Positions 47,273 to 58,125 of a stretch of 64,000 bases of DNA are shown piece after piece (the stretch's first letter is position 1; each line of letters opens with the position of its first letter). The position numbers and the translations under genes were made by a program. The stretch covers positions 29,378,559 through 29,442,558 of the forward strand of contig NC_079476.1 in NCBI RefSeq assembly GCF_026230105.1, in the 5' to 3' direction. Below the pieces are notes generated by a model. The model was not told the DNA's origin and did no database searches. It worked only from the letters and a program-made list of their open reading frames with translations. This DNA comes from Diorhabda sublineata. Its lineage: Eukaryota > Arthropoda > Insecta > Coleoptera > Chrysomelidae.

Positions 47273-47668
47273 AATAAATAGCACAGTTAAAAAGATTAAA
47301 GAGTTTGAACTGTTGTACAACCCATTTTAGTACAGGGTGAAATAAGGTGAAAGTAAATAATAAGTAAAATTTGTGCTCTTAAAAGAAAAATTGTTTATCT
47401 CATAAACTAACCACTTTAACCTACAAGTATTATACATTTTTGAAATCAGCTCAAAGAGGAGTATCCAAATTTTACATAAAAAATATGAAAAGTAATTTAA
47501 AAAAATAAAGGGGATGCGGCTAGGGGTGAGGGGGTGGCTTTTCCAGTAAGTTTAAATAAGCCATAATGCTTGCCCCTTCCAAAATAAATTGACGTGTTTT
47601 TGGATTTTTTCTAAATATCAGTATTACAAAAGTTATTAAAGGTGGATACTTTTATCTGAAAAGCACTG
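47273..47668 (-). repeat. Right terminal inverted repeat of the 1998-bp transposon
   Basis: 396 bases, the inverse of 45671-46064, followed by TA and the remaining 20 bp of the split microsatellite. The transposase start lies about 120 bases inside, so this end presumably carries its promoter. Confidence 0.95.
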
Positions 47669-47688
47669 TATATATATATATATATATA

Positions 47689-48261
47689 CATTTCCAGAGT
47701 AGTGATAGTAAATGATAATCTCGGACATTCATCATCTTGTTCATACGGGTACTCGAAAACAAGGCACTTTCAGGATAATATTTACGTAGCATTTCCTCGG
47801 TTTATTCAACTATTTTCAATGAAAAATATTGTTTGATTGAGAATACTAAGAAATTAATATACTTGTTAGTTTGGTGTCAAATAAAAACATGGCAAAAACT
47901 AATCACCATCGCTAGAGTGTTATCAACCAGTGAAAAGTTATTCTTCAGTCTGAGCGTCCTCGTATAGCTACTATAAAAACAGAAATATATGAAGTTTTTA
48001 ATTTCCTGATTGATAAATAGAAAAATTCCAGAATGATCCCTCAAAATAAAATATATTGGTCGGACACACGCATACTTTCTGTTTTTTTTTTTGTTCTGAT
48101 CTATAATATATAACAATAAATCAACAAACTGCAATAATAACTACAAGACATTGCTCCAAATTCAATAAAATTATTCCTCCGCCATTTATCAGGGGACACA
48201 TTCATGCGAGAGTCTCTAAAAGCTTAGGCGAATTTCACTACAAAATTGAATCAAAAGATTG
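47689..48261. other. Gene-free stretch
   Basis: Nothing supported. The frame at 47877-48134 (minus) is unrecognised. Confidence 0.45.
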
Positions 48262-48545
48262 TGCAAAATAGATGACGTTAACGAATGGATTCTATCCAGA
48301 AACAAAGAATGGAACAAGCACGTAAGTCTTACGGACAACAATAGAATGGTCAAGATAGCGCGCGATAAATCCCCATTGGGCCGAAGGAGTACCGGCCGAC
48401 CCATAAAAAGGTGGAGCGACAACCTTAAAGCAGGATAGGAGGCAAGGATGTCGAAGATAAAACAGGCGACTATGCTTAATACACGGAAGAAGAAGTATTT
48501 CGACAAGAAATTAAATGAGGAAGAAATAACTTGGCAACGAGGCAC
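48262..48545 (+). pseudogene. LINE ORF2 C-terminal relic
   Basis: The plus strand reads CKIDDVNEWILSRNKEWN then VKIARDKSPLGRRSTGRP and KRWSDNL before TAG. This is the tail of insect RTE/jockey-like ORF2 proteins (WNxHI...GRRSxGRPxKRWxDNL). In the same frame, Lys/Glu-rich sequence continues to about 48545. Upstream domains are absent, so it is a 5'-truncated copy, the usual fate of target-primed integration. The minus-strand frame at 48216-48545 is its antisense. Confidence 0.8.
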
Positions 48546-48649
48546 TGAATTTTGGAAGTTTGAGAATATTTAAATGATCAGCTTGATTTTCCTGTTGGTT
48601 ATGAAGCATATATTTCTTAGCTATCAATTAGTTTAGATATAATACCCTC

Positions 48650-48960
48650 GAACATGTTTTTTTGACTGTCCCCGAAAAAAAAATCCAGTTTACCACTATA
48701 AGTGTGTTAAAAAATGGCTCAACTACCAAGGGTAAGATAGGTGGGGGCAAAGTAGAAAACGTCTTCAATGAAACAAAGAGAACACCTTGTCCAGGCATTT
48801 ATAAGCCCTGGCGACCCATAGCGTTTTCGTTAGGAGTGCCGGATTCCCCTTCTGTCCGGGCCAATGGCCCACTTTTTTGCTAAAAGGATATCAGGTAAGT
48901 CTCTTACCTTTGTGCCGTTTCAGCACAGATTACAGCAGCTGCCCAGGAAGGAATTGATTT
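48650..48960. other. Unassigned less AT-rich patch
   Basis: The plus-strand frame 48662-48883 (73 codons, containing IYKPWRPIAFSLGVPDSP) lies here, and GGGGGCAAAGTAG and CCCTTCTGTCCGGGCC stand out from the surroundings. It may be more retrotransposon or an unrelated repeat. I do not recognise it. Confidence 0.3.
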
Positions 48961-51169
48961 GATTTCTATATAGTCAAATCAAAAATTATTACACTGTGTC
49001 GGTGGAGTCAGACTGAATCAGTTGGATATTATTTTTATTTGATATTGTTAAGTGATATCTAATGAAAAAATTGTCAGAGTCTACTGATTATTAGAAAAAT
49101 CAATATTTTGTTTAATTGTATTTTTAGTGAAAAACTTTGACACAGTAGTTAAGTCAAAGGTCAAAGGTCAACCGTATATAATATATTCAATATCAAGATC
49201 TACCAAAAAAAACATATAAAGCATATCATTTCGAAAAATGAAATTGCATTCTATAAATTGTTGATTAATTCTGGAAAAATTCAATTGATTTCTTTTTTGT
49301 AATTGTCACAAAGTTAAAGAGGGGTAATAAGAAAGCTGAACTGGATACTTATTATATTGATATGAAATAATAACAACAATTAGATTTGCTGTTATATTGC
49401 AATATATGGAAATAGAATTATGCAGTTTTTTAAAATAACAGAAATATACTGCTTCATCGATATGTTAAAATAAACACAAATATTATTCCACAATATAAAG
49501 GAAGATTATAATGTCTACTTTCAACATATTTCGTTATTTTGTAACTCAATTTTTTGTTCGTAGCGTTGGTTTTCGAGACAGTCGATTGTATGGGTGAGTT
49601 TGTCGCATGACTTTCAATTTATATGCATGAAGCACGCTACATTCGATCTCATTTATTCACTTTTTCAGTACATTCTCTCCTACGCGATCCGATACACTTA
49701 CCTAGGCACAAAAATAGACCAGATTGCGAACACGTTTTGTGTCAAATAATAAATTTAAAATACAAAATTTGTCAATATTGAAGTCATTAGTATAAGGTAC
49801 GTTATATTTTAATTTGTGTAATTAACCAATATTCAGTAACAGAATATAGCATGACAGCATTAACGACAAAGCTAATTAAAACATGTGATAACAATTTTGT
49901 GGAAATAACTAATTTTAATTTAATTAAAATTGTTCAATTTTTTACATATTGCCCTTCAAGGACATAATTGGTTTGTAAACTGGTCTACGGTAATTCAACA
50001 GCGATTACTTTCAAATAATTTTAGGCCAAGCTCTACGGATTCCAAACTGCGTTATTGTGGCAAAAAGAGTAGCTGCACACGATTATATAAGAAATGACGA
50101 ACAAACAAATTTTTAGCTTTTTCATTTCTTATTGTTAGTTAATAACAATTTATTTACAAAAACGCGTGTTATTTTTCACTGATAACTGTAAAACTAATGT
50201 AGAAATGATTTTTAGATAATGCAAATATTTCCAAAATGAATTTGAATGTCGTATTCAAATTAGATCCTGGAAAAATTAGGAAAAAGCAGAAATTTTGAAG
50301 TTCCTTTGAAAATTCATAGCTTCGTCATTTTGAAATGTAGCGTAAAAATTTTTGAAAAACTATAAATTATGTTTTTTATATGTGTAAAATGTAATCCTAT
50401 GGGAAATATTTTTATTCCTTTTTTGAGTCTATTAAGAAACTTTTTGGATCAGATGCATGGAAGAATATGAATATTAGCTAAGCGTATGGCTGGTGTCAAA
50501 GTGGGGGATAAAGCAGTGATTTCGAATAAACTAATTGCCACATATCATCACCGTATAAGCATGAAAAAATAATTGATTCTTTCACAAAATTAAAATGCTC
50601 TAGATCGAATAATGACGGAGCTATAAATTTTCGAAATCAAGCCTAGTTTTTCAATTGGAACATATATTTATATGCATATCAACTCACAATCGCACAAGCC
50701 ATTGACTGCTAATTTTTTTATCAACAAACATTTTTTCATGGTTGGCCTATCTTTGGAACATTACACAAACTCATTTTCTATTATATGGGTTCATAGAGAA
50801 ACTAAATCTGTTGATAATCTACCTAATAATTAAACACTATACTGATATACTTCATGAGCGTTGTACGATATTTACCGTAATTAAATAATTTTAAGCTCTA
50901 ATTAGTAAAATTTCGATAGAATAATAATATGACAACAAATTACAAAATTATTAAAAATTTTTAAAAACTATTCCAATATGGAAAACAACACATTTATATT
51001 AAATTTGATATTTACTTTCTGATCTCTTTTCCCCATGATCCAATAATAAATCAAAATCTTCATTTATCAACACATTAGGTTTAGAGTCATGCAAGAAAGT
51101 GAATATATTGAACAACAATAATAGTACGAATTCGATAGAGTCACAACTCATTACCAAAATGGATGGTAA
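48961..51169. other. Gene-free stretch, presumed intron of the Glut1 gene
   Basis: A 30-base candidate microexon (49564-49593) is discussed under findings. Otherwise AT-rich with nothing named. Confidence 0.4.
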
Positions 51170-51430
51170 AATGAAGCTCGTTTAAATACTTTCAGAGAGT
51201 TGATTCTAAAGTGGAATCACAAAGATTTGATAATTTAGGGGAATCTACAGTATCGTATGACATAGTGAAAAGATGGTTTTGTGGGCTTGAATGTATCTAA
51301 GATTTCCTCTTGCATCATCTATGTAGTATGAGAAAGAGAACGTGAAAAAGTATCTGCACGATGGGCACCACGAATATTAACAAATGAACACAATCTGACT
51401 CATTAGCAGTCGTCTCATAACGCAGTATAG
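51170..51430 (+). pseudogene. mariner-like transposase relic
   Basis: Plus-strand pieces: GESTVSYDIVKRWF (first DNA-binding domain end) and, in a shifted frame, REREKVSARWAPRILTNEHN, matching the KVxARWVPRLLTxEQK block that opens the mariner catalytic half. Stops and a frameshift between them, and no catalytic residues beyond. Fragment only. Confidence 0.6.
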
Positions 51431-51840
51431 TCAAGAAAATTATCAGGGAAAGTTGTGCAAAGATGTTCTCTTGTATCGAGATAAAAAACCCACTCATGAA
51501 ACATTTCAGCGGCATTTGAATTCATGTAGGCCTCAAATTACTTTAGCATTCACTTTACACTTCAGATTAGGCCCCCAGCAATTACCTGTTGATTCCAAAA
51601 TTTGAAGAACACTTATGTGCTTAGGATGAAAAATCTTTCTGTCGAGACACATCAAAAATGCTAATTCTTAATTACAAGTAGGTCAGTCTGACTGAACACT
51701 TCTTTACATTTCATAGGCATTCCAAAGTCTTTATTTGTACAAAGCATATGCTAATATATAGTTACTGTTTACAGATTTATGACATAAATGAATTTGAAGT
51801 TTTGGAAATGAGTTTATCTTTTTTGAGTGTATGTATTATA
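51431..51840. other. Gene-free stretch
   Basis: Possibly worn continuation of the mariner relic. Nothing further. Confidence 0.4.
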
Positions 51841-53447
51841 CAGGTTGTTTCAAAAAGTGATCTTGTCTTTAGAATAGATTCAAGAAAAAATTATACACAT
51901 TTTTTCACGATTTTTCCGCAACTACTTATTACATTGTGTTGAAATTTTATACGAATATGTTCTGGGAGCTGATACATCCAATGAATTTGGTTTTATGTCT
52001 GACTCTAATAGAGAGCGCTAGTTACACGTCTCAGACCAAGTATTATTGAACAATATCAGATTAGAAAAATTTCCAATGAACTTAGGTATCATTCAATTTT
52101 ACATAAAAAAGTTACTCTTGATAAAACTCGATAATGTGTACCGTTTTCGGAATATATTGATTTGAAAATTTTGAAGTTATAATCGATGCTGGTATTAAGT
52201 AATGATGAATGTATGAATTAACAAAAAATCACAAGAATAAAAAGGCTGAGTCAAAGCTGATGCCCAAATATTAACTTTAAATGATTGTTGGTAATGTGAT
52301 ACCCTTTTGACATGTGGATTCTCACCACACCAGTAGTCTGATTTATGGGAATTAATCATACCTTGTCGCGTAAAAGTGGCCCCGTTCATAAAACCAATAC
52401 TCTTGCTCTTTAAGTATCCTCCAAGTACTTGAAGAAGACTGTCTTACAACATTCCTTGCACTAACTGCTGGATTTTGATCAACTAAATTCAAAATAATTT
52501 TCTCTTTATTAATGGTTGTTGTTGTACTTGGCCTACCATAATTAATTTGTTCAGGTTTTACATTCCCAGTTTCTCGACAACGTCGTTCAATGGCTCCAAA
52601 TGCGTTTTTACTTGGTAAGTTTCTTCGAGGGAACTTTTCTGCGTAACGCGTAACAGCTGCAATAGAGTTTTCTAAACACTCGCCTAAGGTTAATAACACG
52701 TTAGTGTTTTCAAAATTTGAGAACGTTTTGGTTAACAATATCTAATTTAACCAATAACAAGGTTTCAGAAATGTAATTATTCATTATTGACTCAACGTGG
52801 TAACTAACTATTAATGAATGACAGTTTTCTATGGTAAACTCCGAGAAAATGGTATTACCGTGTAAAATTTAAAGTTAAATAATTATGGGTACTCAGCTAT
52901 AGGGGGCCTTATTATAAAAGAAGCAACAGTTTGAGTCGCAGAACCTTAAAAAACAAGATACTATATTGATTAGATTGTATTTTTGTGAAATGTTGCAAGA
53001 AACGAAAGCTCTCAGTCCCAATTTTTTTAAAATGTTTCCGTTTTATCGATAGGATCTCATTTACGCGACAATAAATTCACAATTAATAATAATAATAATT
53101 AATAACTTTATCATTACTTCATACCAGCATCGGTTATTACTTCATAATTTTCAAATCAAAATATTCCGAAAACGGTACACAGTATCGAGTTTTATCAAGA
53201 GTACCTTTTTGGTGTAACATTTAATGATGTTTGAGTTAACTTGAAATTTTGCTTAATAAATCTAGTATTGATAAAGTTATGTTCGATACTACTTGGTACG
53301 AACCGCTCTCTATGAGACTCAGACATAAAAACAAATTCGTTGGATGTATCAGCTTCCAAAACATATACGTGTAAATTTTAATACCACGTTGCCAGTAGTG
53401 GTAAAATCGTAAAAAATGTGTATAATTTTTTTCTCTTTGACGCCCTG
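51841..53447 (-). mobile_element. Decayed long-TIR Tc1/mariner element, 1607 bp
   Basis: Inverted repeats 51841-52206 and 53111-53447 begin CAGG(T/G) and are flanked by TA. Shared inverted blocks include GTGTACCGTTTTCGGAATAT, GCTGATACATCCAA and TTATACACATTTTTT. The arms are clearly more diverged than those of the 45671 element. The interior carries a broken transposase of the same clade on the minus strand, so the two elements are relatives with unrelated repeat sequences. Confidence 0.88.
52195..52738 (-). pseudogene. Transposase relic of the 51841 element
   Basis: The N-terminal 128-codon frame (52738-52352) holds the first helix-turn-helix (AVTRYAEKFPRRNLPS), a GRPSTTTT linker and a second domain ending WRILKEQEYWFYERG. 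It then jumps, after a deletion and frame change, to GATFTRQGMINSHKSDYW and ENPHVKRVSHYQQSFKVNIWA (52389-52270), which in intact proteins lies just after the first catalytic Asp. Everything from the second catalytic Asp onward is missing. The wording aligns with the intact protein at 46071-47150 (SLNGLVSRHNCRYW; SDPHIMREFHTQHP). An internal deletion, not point decay, is the main cause of death. Confidence 0.85.
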
Positions 53448-53789
53448 TAAAGATTGAACAGTAGATTTATGTTTTAGTACACCACATCAAATGATAATCG
53501 ATTGATTTCTTCTTTCGTTTGTTGTAAATACTCACAATACTCTAGCGTCTGTTTGTAGTATTTTCATGTTTCATACTCCATTTAGAACGTTGTCTATAGA
53601 CTGAACAAGTAGCTCCTTCCTAATTCTGAATAAATTGCACTGCTTATTTGGTGTTTTTGTTGATCATAATAATATAATAGTTACGAGGGAATAGTCCGAA
53701 ATAATTGCAATCTTTATTTAATTAAAATATCTCATTCAAATTTCTTCTTTTCAAATCCCCCATAAAATACTTTCTAATAAAATGAATAC

Positions 53790-54450
53790 ATTTATGCTAC
53801 TGGTGTGATATGTTCAAAACATTTTCGTACTTATCTGGAGAGACGGCTGGTAACTGCTACCTCGATTTTTCCTTGACCTTTTCAATGTTGTGATATCAAA
53901 GTCCTTTTATGCTTTTATGCGTGAAAAAGTCACACAGGTTTAGGTTAGGCGCGTAAGGTACTTGGGATAGGATAACCGGACCATTTTTAAAAGGTTTAAT
54001 TGACGCTCTGGCCCAGGAGAACTTACTTTGAATGTATTACGTGGCATCAAAAAAGCAAATCAGTATTATTTTAATTTGACGACACATCGGAACGGGGTGA
54101 CGATGGCGCTGCTTTGATTCTGGAACATAACCATAATCCCATAACTCATTACCAGTAATTACTTCTAATAGAGTTTCAAACTATTCCTTCACAGAACCTC
54201 ACAGCAACACTTTCTCTTCCTAGATCTCTCGTTGAAACTCTCTTAATAGAGCTTCAGAATAACCCACCACTCTTTCAGTTGATCAGTTGTCACTTGGCGG
54301 TACTTTCCAATATTTCCATCAGTTCGGATAGTTGATAAGCATCCACAATGAGGTTTATTATTATTAATCGATATGTCGCCATTTTCATACTGTGCAAACC
54401 AATTGAGTTTTTCCTATAACATCTTCTTTGTAAGATGTTTTCACTTTGTA
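53790..54450 (-). pseudogene. mariner relic (SETMAR/irritans-like type)
   Basis: Minus-strand blocks in order: EDVIGKTQ and FAQYENGDISINN with NKPHCGCLSTIRTDGNI (first DNA-binding domain and GRPST linker), TTDQLKE, EVITGNELWDYGYVPESKQ (first catalytic region with the Asp changed to Asn), ILICFFDAT, and a worn LNLCDFFTHKSIK (third catalytic region) with IEKVKEK. This is nearly the full length in miniature, with internal deletions between blocks and several stops. The GNELW change removes a catalytic residue. A 17-bp duplication (TTTGTAAGATGTTTTCA) at 54430-54460 lies at its 5' edge. Confidence 0.75.
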
Positions 54451-56149
54451 AGATGTTTTCATCATTCAAACAATTTCAGCATTTTTGTACCGTGTATAAA
54501 ATAAAATTTCACAACGAAGCAAGACCTCTATCGTAAATGCTATTCCTGTTATTATTGATCATGATCATGATTTCTGCTATGAACTTTCATCGATAAGTTT
54601 AGTGGTATTGCAAAATTTTAATATAGTTATATATTTTAGCAGTAAGTACCGTACAACTCTTGTATAATTATATCTAATTTCATAATACTTATATAAAATA
54701 GTTAATTAAGTTAATTACATATTAACACATATACCTATCGACATTCATACTTCGTATAACAATCTAATTACCAATTCACGCATGACGTCTTTTCCCTGTT
54801 TCAATAATTGCGGGTTTCCCATTAAAGACCCTGCAGCTTTTATTCCAATAAAACATGTCAAATGTAAATCAATTTAAGTTTCCTATTCCTTATAAGTAAT
54901 ATTTAAAATGAAATTAATAAAAATGAATTAATTTCTTTATGAGTATATGATACCTCTATCACATTTGTAATAATTTTGTGTAGATACACTGTTACAATAA
55001 TAATGGTGCGTCAAATTTGTATAAAATGTGGCATATTAATTTTAAAAAACTAATATTAAGTTTTAAAAGTGCAGTGGTCTCTATTATATAATTAAAAAAG
55101 AGACTATTTCTGTCAATCAATCGAGTTGGAAAGCAGGGACAAATGTGTCGAAATAAAAAATAATGACAAATCATGTTTGAGTACAAAATCCTGACTTTCC
55201 AACTTTATTGAAATTTTTTGTCTTCCGCTGTGTTAATATATTCGATTCTAATTTCTGGTAATCATCAAAAAATTTATTTCGTATAAATATTAAAAAAAAT
55301 GTTCAATTTGACATCAACTACGAGCATTATTTAACAAATATGATGCAATTCAATTCATGACCAATTATTTATTTGTTTCGTAAATGGCCAAAAAAGGTAA
55401 TACTGATTTTATTGTCCATCGTATTTCTCAGCACATTGTCCCATAAATTTCCAGAATCCATACAACATTGCTTCCTATAATTAAATTAAACTTGATATTT
55501 CTATTTGTAAACAAATCAAACTATTTATTTTATTCTTTTAAGTAAAAGATTTATGATAACAATAGAAATTAGAATCGAATATTAAGTCGGATCTCGCTGT
55601 AAAACCGCCGGGCCGGGTTCAGCGTACGATGTTTCTCTATAACAGTAGCTCTGCATGAACAAGTTCAGAACAACGGTCTATGAATGAAGGAAATTATATT
55701 TCTCAGTTTATTCGTCTAAATATAGTGAAATATATACCAAATATTGAGTTACGAAACTTGCAAACCTTAATAAATGAAAATTTAGTGCTTGTAGTGAATT
55801 CAGTACTGTCGTTACAAATCATAGTTCACCTAAAACTTATTAAAAGACCCGTTTTCGATAAGTGGTTACATAAATATTTCATTGCCTTCCTATTAAGATG
55901 ACTTCCAAACACAACGAAATCGATTGATATGAAGTGATGTGAAGTACCTAATCCAGCGGTAGGCAACCCGATGATCGATTAAATCGATTTAATAATTTTG
56001 AAAAATTATAACTACTTTTGGAGCAAAATTATATTACCTAAGAAGTCACATTTAAAATAATACTTTTGAAAGACGAAGATATACTTCTTACCTCGTTAAA
56101 TAAAACTGGCGGCTTCGGAACCTATTTTTGAAAAATATACCTTTCAAAG
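54451..56149. other. Gene-free stretch
   Basis: AT-rich. A short GC-richer spot at 55590-55640 (CCGCCGGGCCGGGTTC) has no feature I can name. Confidence 0.4.
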
Positions 56150-56580
56150 GACAGACAAGAGAAGAAGATTTCTCAAAATATACGGGGAAGGAAGTAAATT
56201 TTCCTTAGTAAAGCTGATAGTAATTACAATCGACGGGACACAAGCAATGAAAGGGAACAAACATGGATTTGTCGCGTTGACAGGATCATTTAATACCTAA
56301 AGTTTTCCATCGACTAGTCCATCAGGAAGTAAATTTGATGATTTTGTCACTTACATGGAAGTTAGAAGTGAGAAGGTACTCGAGAGGTATTTAATCTTAT
56401 TACCTCAAGTTAAGGGATTCATGAATTCGAAGAATGAATACTTGATTACCAAAAATGGTTACTGGTTTTGGGATTTTAAGTTTATTTGATGGAAAAATAT
56501 ATCATATGAATTTAAAGTCATAAGGTAAAGGTATTCAAAAGTAAATTGGCACTATGGAAATTACATATTTCCTTAAATAA
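56150..56580 (+). pseudogene. hAT-like (ZBED5/SCAND3-type) transposase relic
   Basis: Plus-strand frames give EEDFSKYTGKE-like remains, then LIVITIDGTQAMKGNKHGFV (56217-56276), which matches the hAT block VSVTTDGAPAMVGRxxGFV containing a catalytic Asp. Further on come YMEVRSEKVLERYLILLP and VKGFMNSKNEY, matching the HTEVRWLSRGxVLxRFxEL...FL segment. Later sequence is frame-broken. The zinc-finger N-terminus and C-terminal dimerisation region are absent. Confidence 0.7.
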
Positions 56581-56664
56581 TCCAGTATTTTTTCCAAATT
56601 TATAGATTATTTATGATAGTGTTACTAGAAGAACATTACAGTTGCTCATTTTCCACATAACTTT

Positions 56665-57640
56665 ATGTTGTTGCTACTTAAATTTTGAATTAGACAAAAA
56701 GAAATAAATATTTATAATTGGTATGGCTTTATCATTTTCCAGAATATTTTCCATTAAAATACATGCACTTTTTTGTGAATTGGAACCAATTGTCGGAGCA
56801 TTTATTCTATTCCGATTGAGTACCTCCAAAATATATGATTTGAATGCATCAACCGCTTCTTCAGGTGTAGAAAAACGTTGTGCTCGCAATTTATTTTTGA
56901 TTTGGGGAGACAATAAGGAATCATTGGGTACCAAACAAGGACTGTGGGGCGGATGACCATAAATTCAATATTTTGACTGTTGAAGAACGTTTTTGTTCGA
57001 CTTGTGAGAGAGTTTGCATTGTCGTAGTGGAGAATGATTCGTATCTGCGATTAGTTTCCTTAATTTTTTCGAAATGCTAGTGTACTTTGACCGTTCTACG
57101 TTGCTCTAATGGAACTGTGGCGACATGTCTAGTCATTCCGAAAAACAGGCAATTTGCTTCGGAGTGCTTCGTGCACGAACAACTTTTGTTGGATTTGGTT
57201 TGTCTTGAAAGACCCATACAGTTGATTGTTTTTTAATTTCGGGTTCATATGCATAAATCCATGATCACCTGTCACGATCTTAGATATGTCTTTTGAAGCA
57301 CCGCAATTGAATATTTGAGTGATCTTTTCGACACCCAACTGTTCATGCAATATTTGATGTATGCAATTGCAATATCAGCATCGATATTTTCTAGTACAAC
57401 AGTCGATTCTAGTGGACCTTCACGAAATTCATTCTATGGCGAATTACGACCACGATTGAATTCGAAAAACCAGCAAAGCACGGCACTTCATCAGTCGAAG
57501 CGGCATCCTGTTGTTCGTTTTATCCGCTTCGAAAGTCATAGAAAATTATCACAAGAAAATGTGCACCGTTCACACTCTCGCATTCGCGTTTTCACGTTCA
57601 TCTTATGAGCTAATGTATGCATTTTCTATCAAAAAGACTT
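56665..57640 (-). pseudogene. mariner copy D (Mos1-like family), near full length but dead
   Basis: The left end (TGTTGCTACTTAAATTTT) matches the family inverted repeat. On the minus strand, in order: a worn N-terminus near 57600, NSIVVV and ENIDAD-like remains, WIYAYEPEIKKQS with VFQDKPNPTKVVRARSTPK near 57150-57260, a gap around the second Asp, HPPHSPCLVPNDSLL (third-Asp region) near 56930, and IKNKLRAQRFSTPEEAV with DAFKSYILEVLNR near 56860. Stops and frameshifts abound. The plus-strand frames 56723-56956 and 57315-57608 are antisense shadows. Confidence 0.85.
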
Positions 57641-57834
57641 AAAATTAAGTCGATTTAGAAACAAAAATTTCCATTTTTGTTTCGTATTCATAATACTTTT
57701 ATAGTATTTCTACACTGGACGCCGTATTCATAATTTTGAGGGTAAATAGTTAGAAATGAAATCGTACTGAATCCTCTAAATGCAAGGAAAATTCCTTCAT
57801 TCATAGAAACGTGTATTTTCGCTGACCGTTGCTC

Positions 57835-58125
57835 CAAGACAGTCTTCGGGCCAGCTTATCGCGTCGTAAACGTGACGCGACGTAACGTAATAATAACGTA
57901 AAAGATAAAACGTAACGCAACGCGACCGCGTGTGTGTGCCGCAGGCGGGGGCAGAGTGGCAAGCAACCAGAGTCATCGCAACGGGGTCAAAGGGTAGGGT
58001 GGAAACGGCAGTCCCCCTCTTTGCAAGAACGCCCCTTTTCCCCGCCGCCTCTCACCGCGCTCTCCTGGACCTGGCCCTCGGCGGAATCGGATCCCCGACC
58101 TTGACGGTGGGTTTTTTCGTTTATT
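57835..58125. promoter_or_regulatory. GC-rich, CpG-rich island
   Basis: About 290 bases with abrupt edges and many CpGs (GCGACGCAACGCG-like repeats on the left; CCCCGCCGCCTCTCACCGCG on the right) in DNA otherwise about 30% GC. A pyrimidine-poor but acceptor-like GTGTGCCGCAG occurs at 57934-57944 and a donor-like GACG/GTGGGT at 58107. A plus-strand frame is open across it (57930-58166) but unrecognised. It could be a promoter with a first exon, or inserted foreign sequence. I see no known repeat in it. Confidence 0.4.

Larger units (their letters stand above)
45671..47668 (-). mobile_element. Complete long-TIR Tc1/mariner-superfamily transposon, 1998 bp
   Basis: Inverted repeats of 394 and 396 bases (45671-46064; 47273-47668) begin CAGTGC and pair almost perfectly along their length. 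TA flanks both ends. The interior holds one uninterrupted transposase on the minus strand, whose stop codon lies six bases from the inner edge of the left repeat. TA target, CAGTG-type ends and the DDE/D domain place it in the Tc1/mariner superfamily. The repeats are far longer than the usual 20-50 bases of mariner. It is the only intact autonomous-looking element in the window and, from repeat similarity, a recent arrival. It sits about 300 bases downstream of the Glut1 exon. Confidence 0.93.

Noticed and set aside
56723..57608. Plus-strand frames of 77 and 97 codons
   Set aside because: Antisense to mariner copy D.
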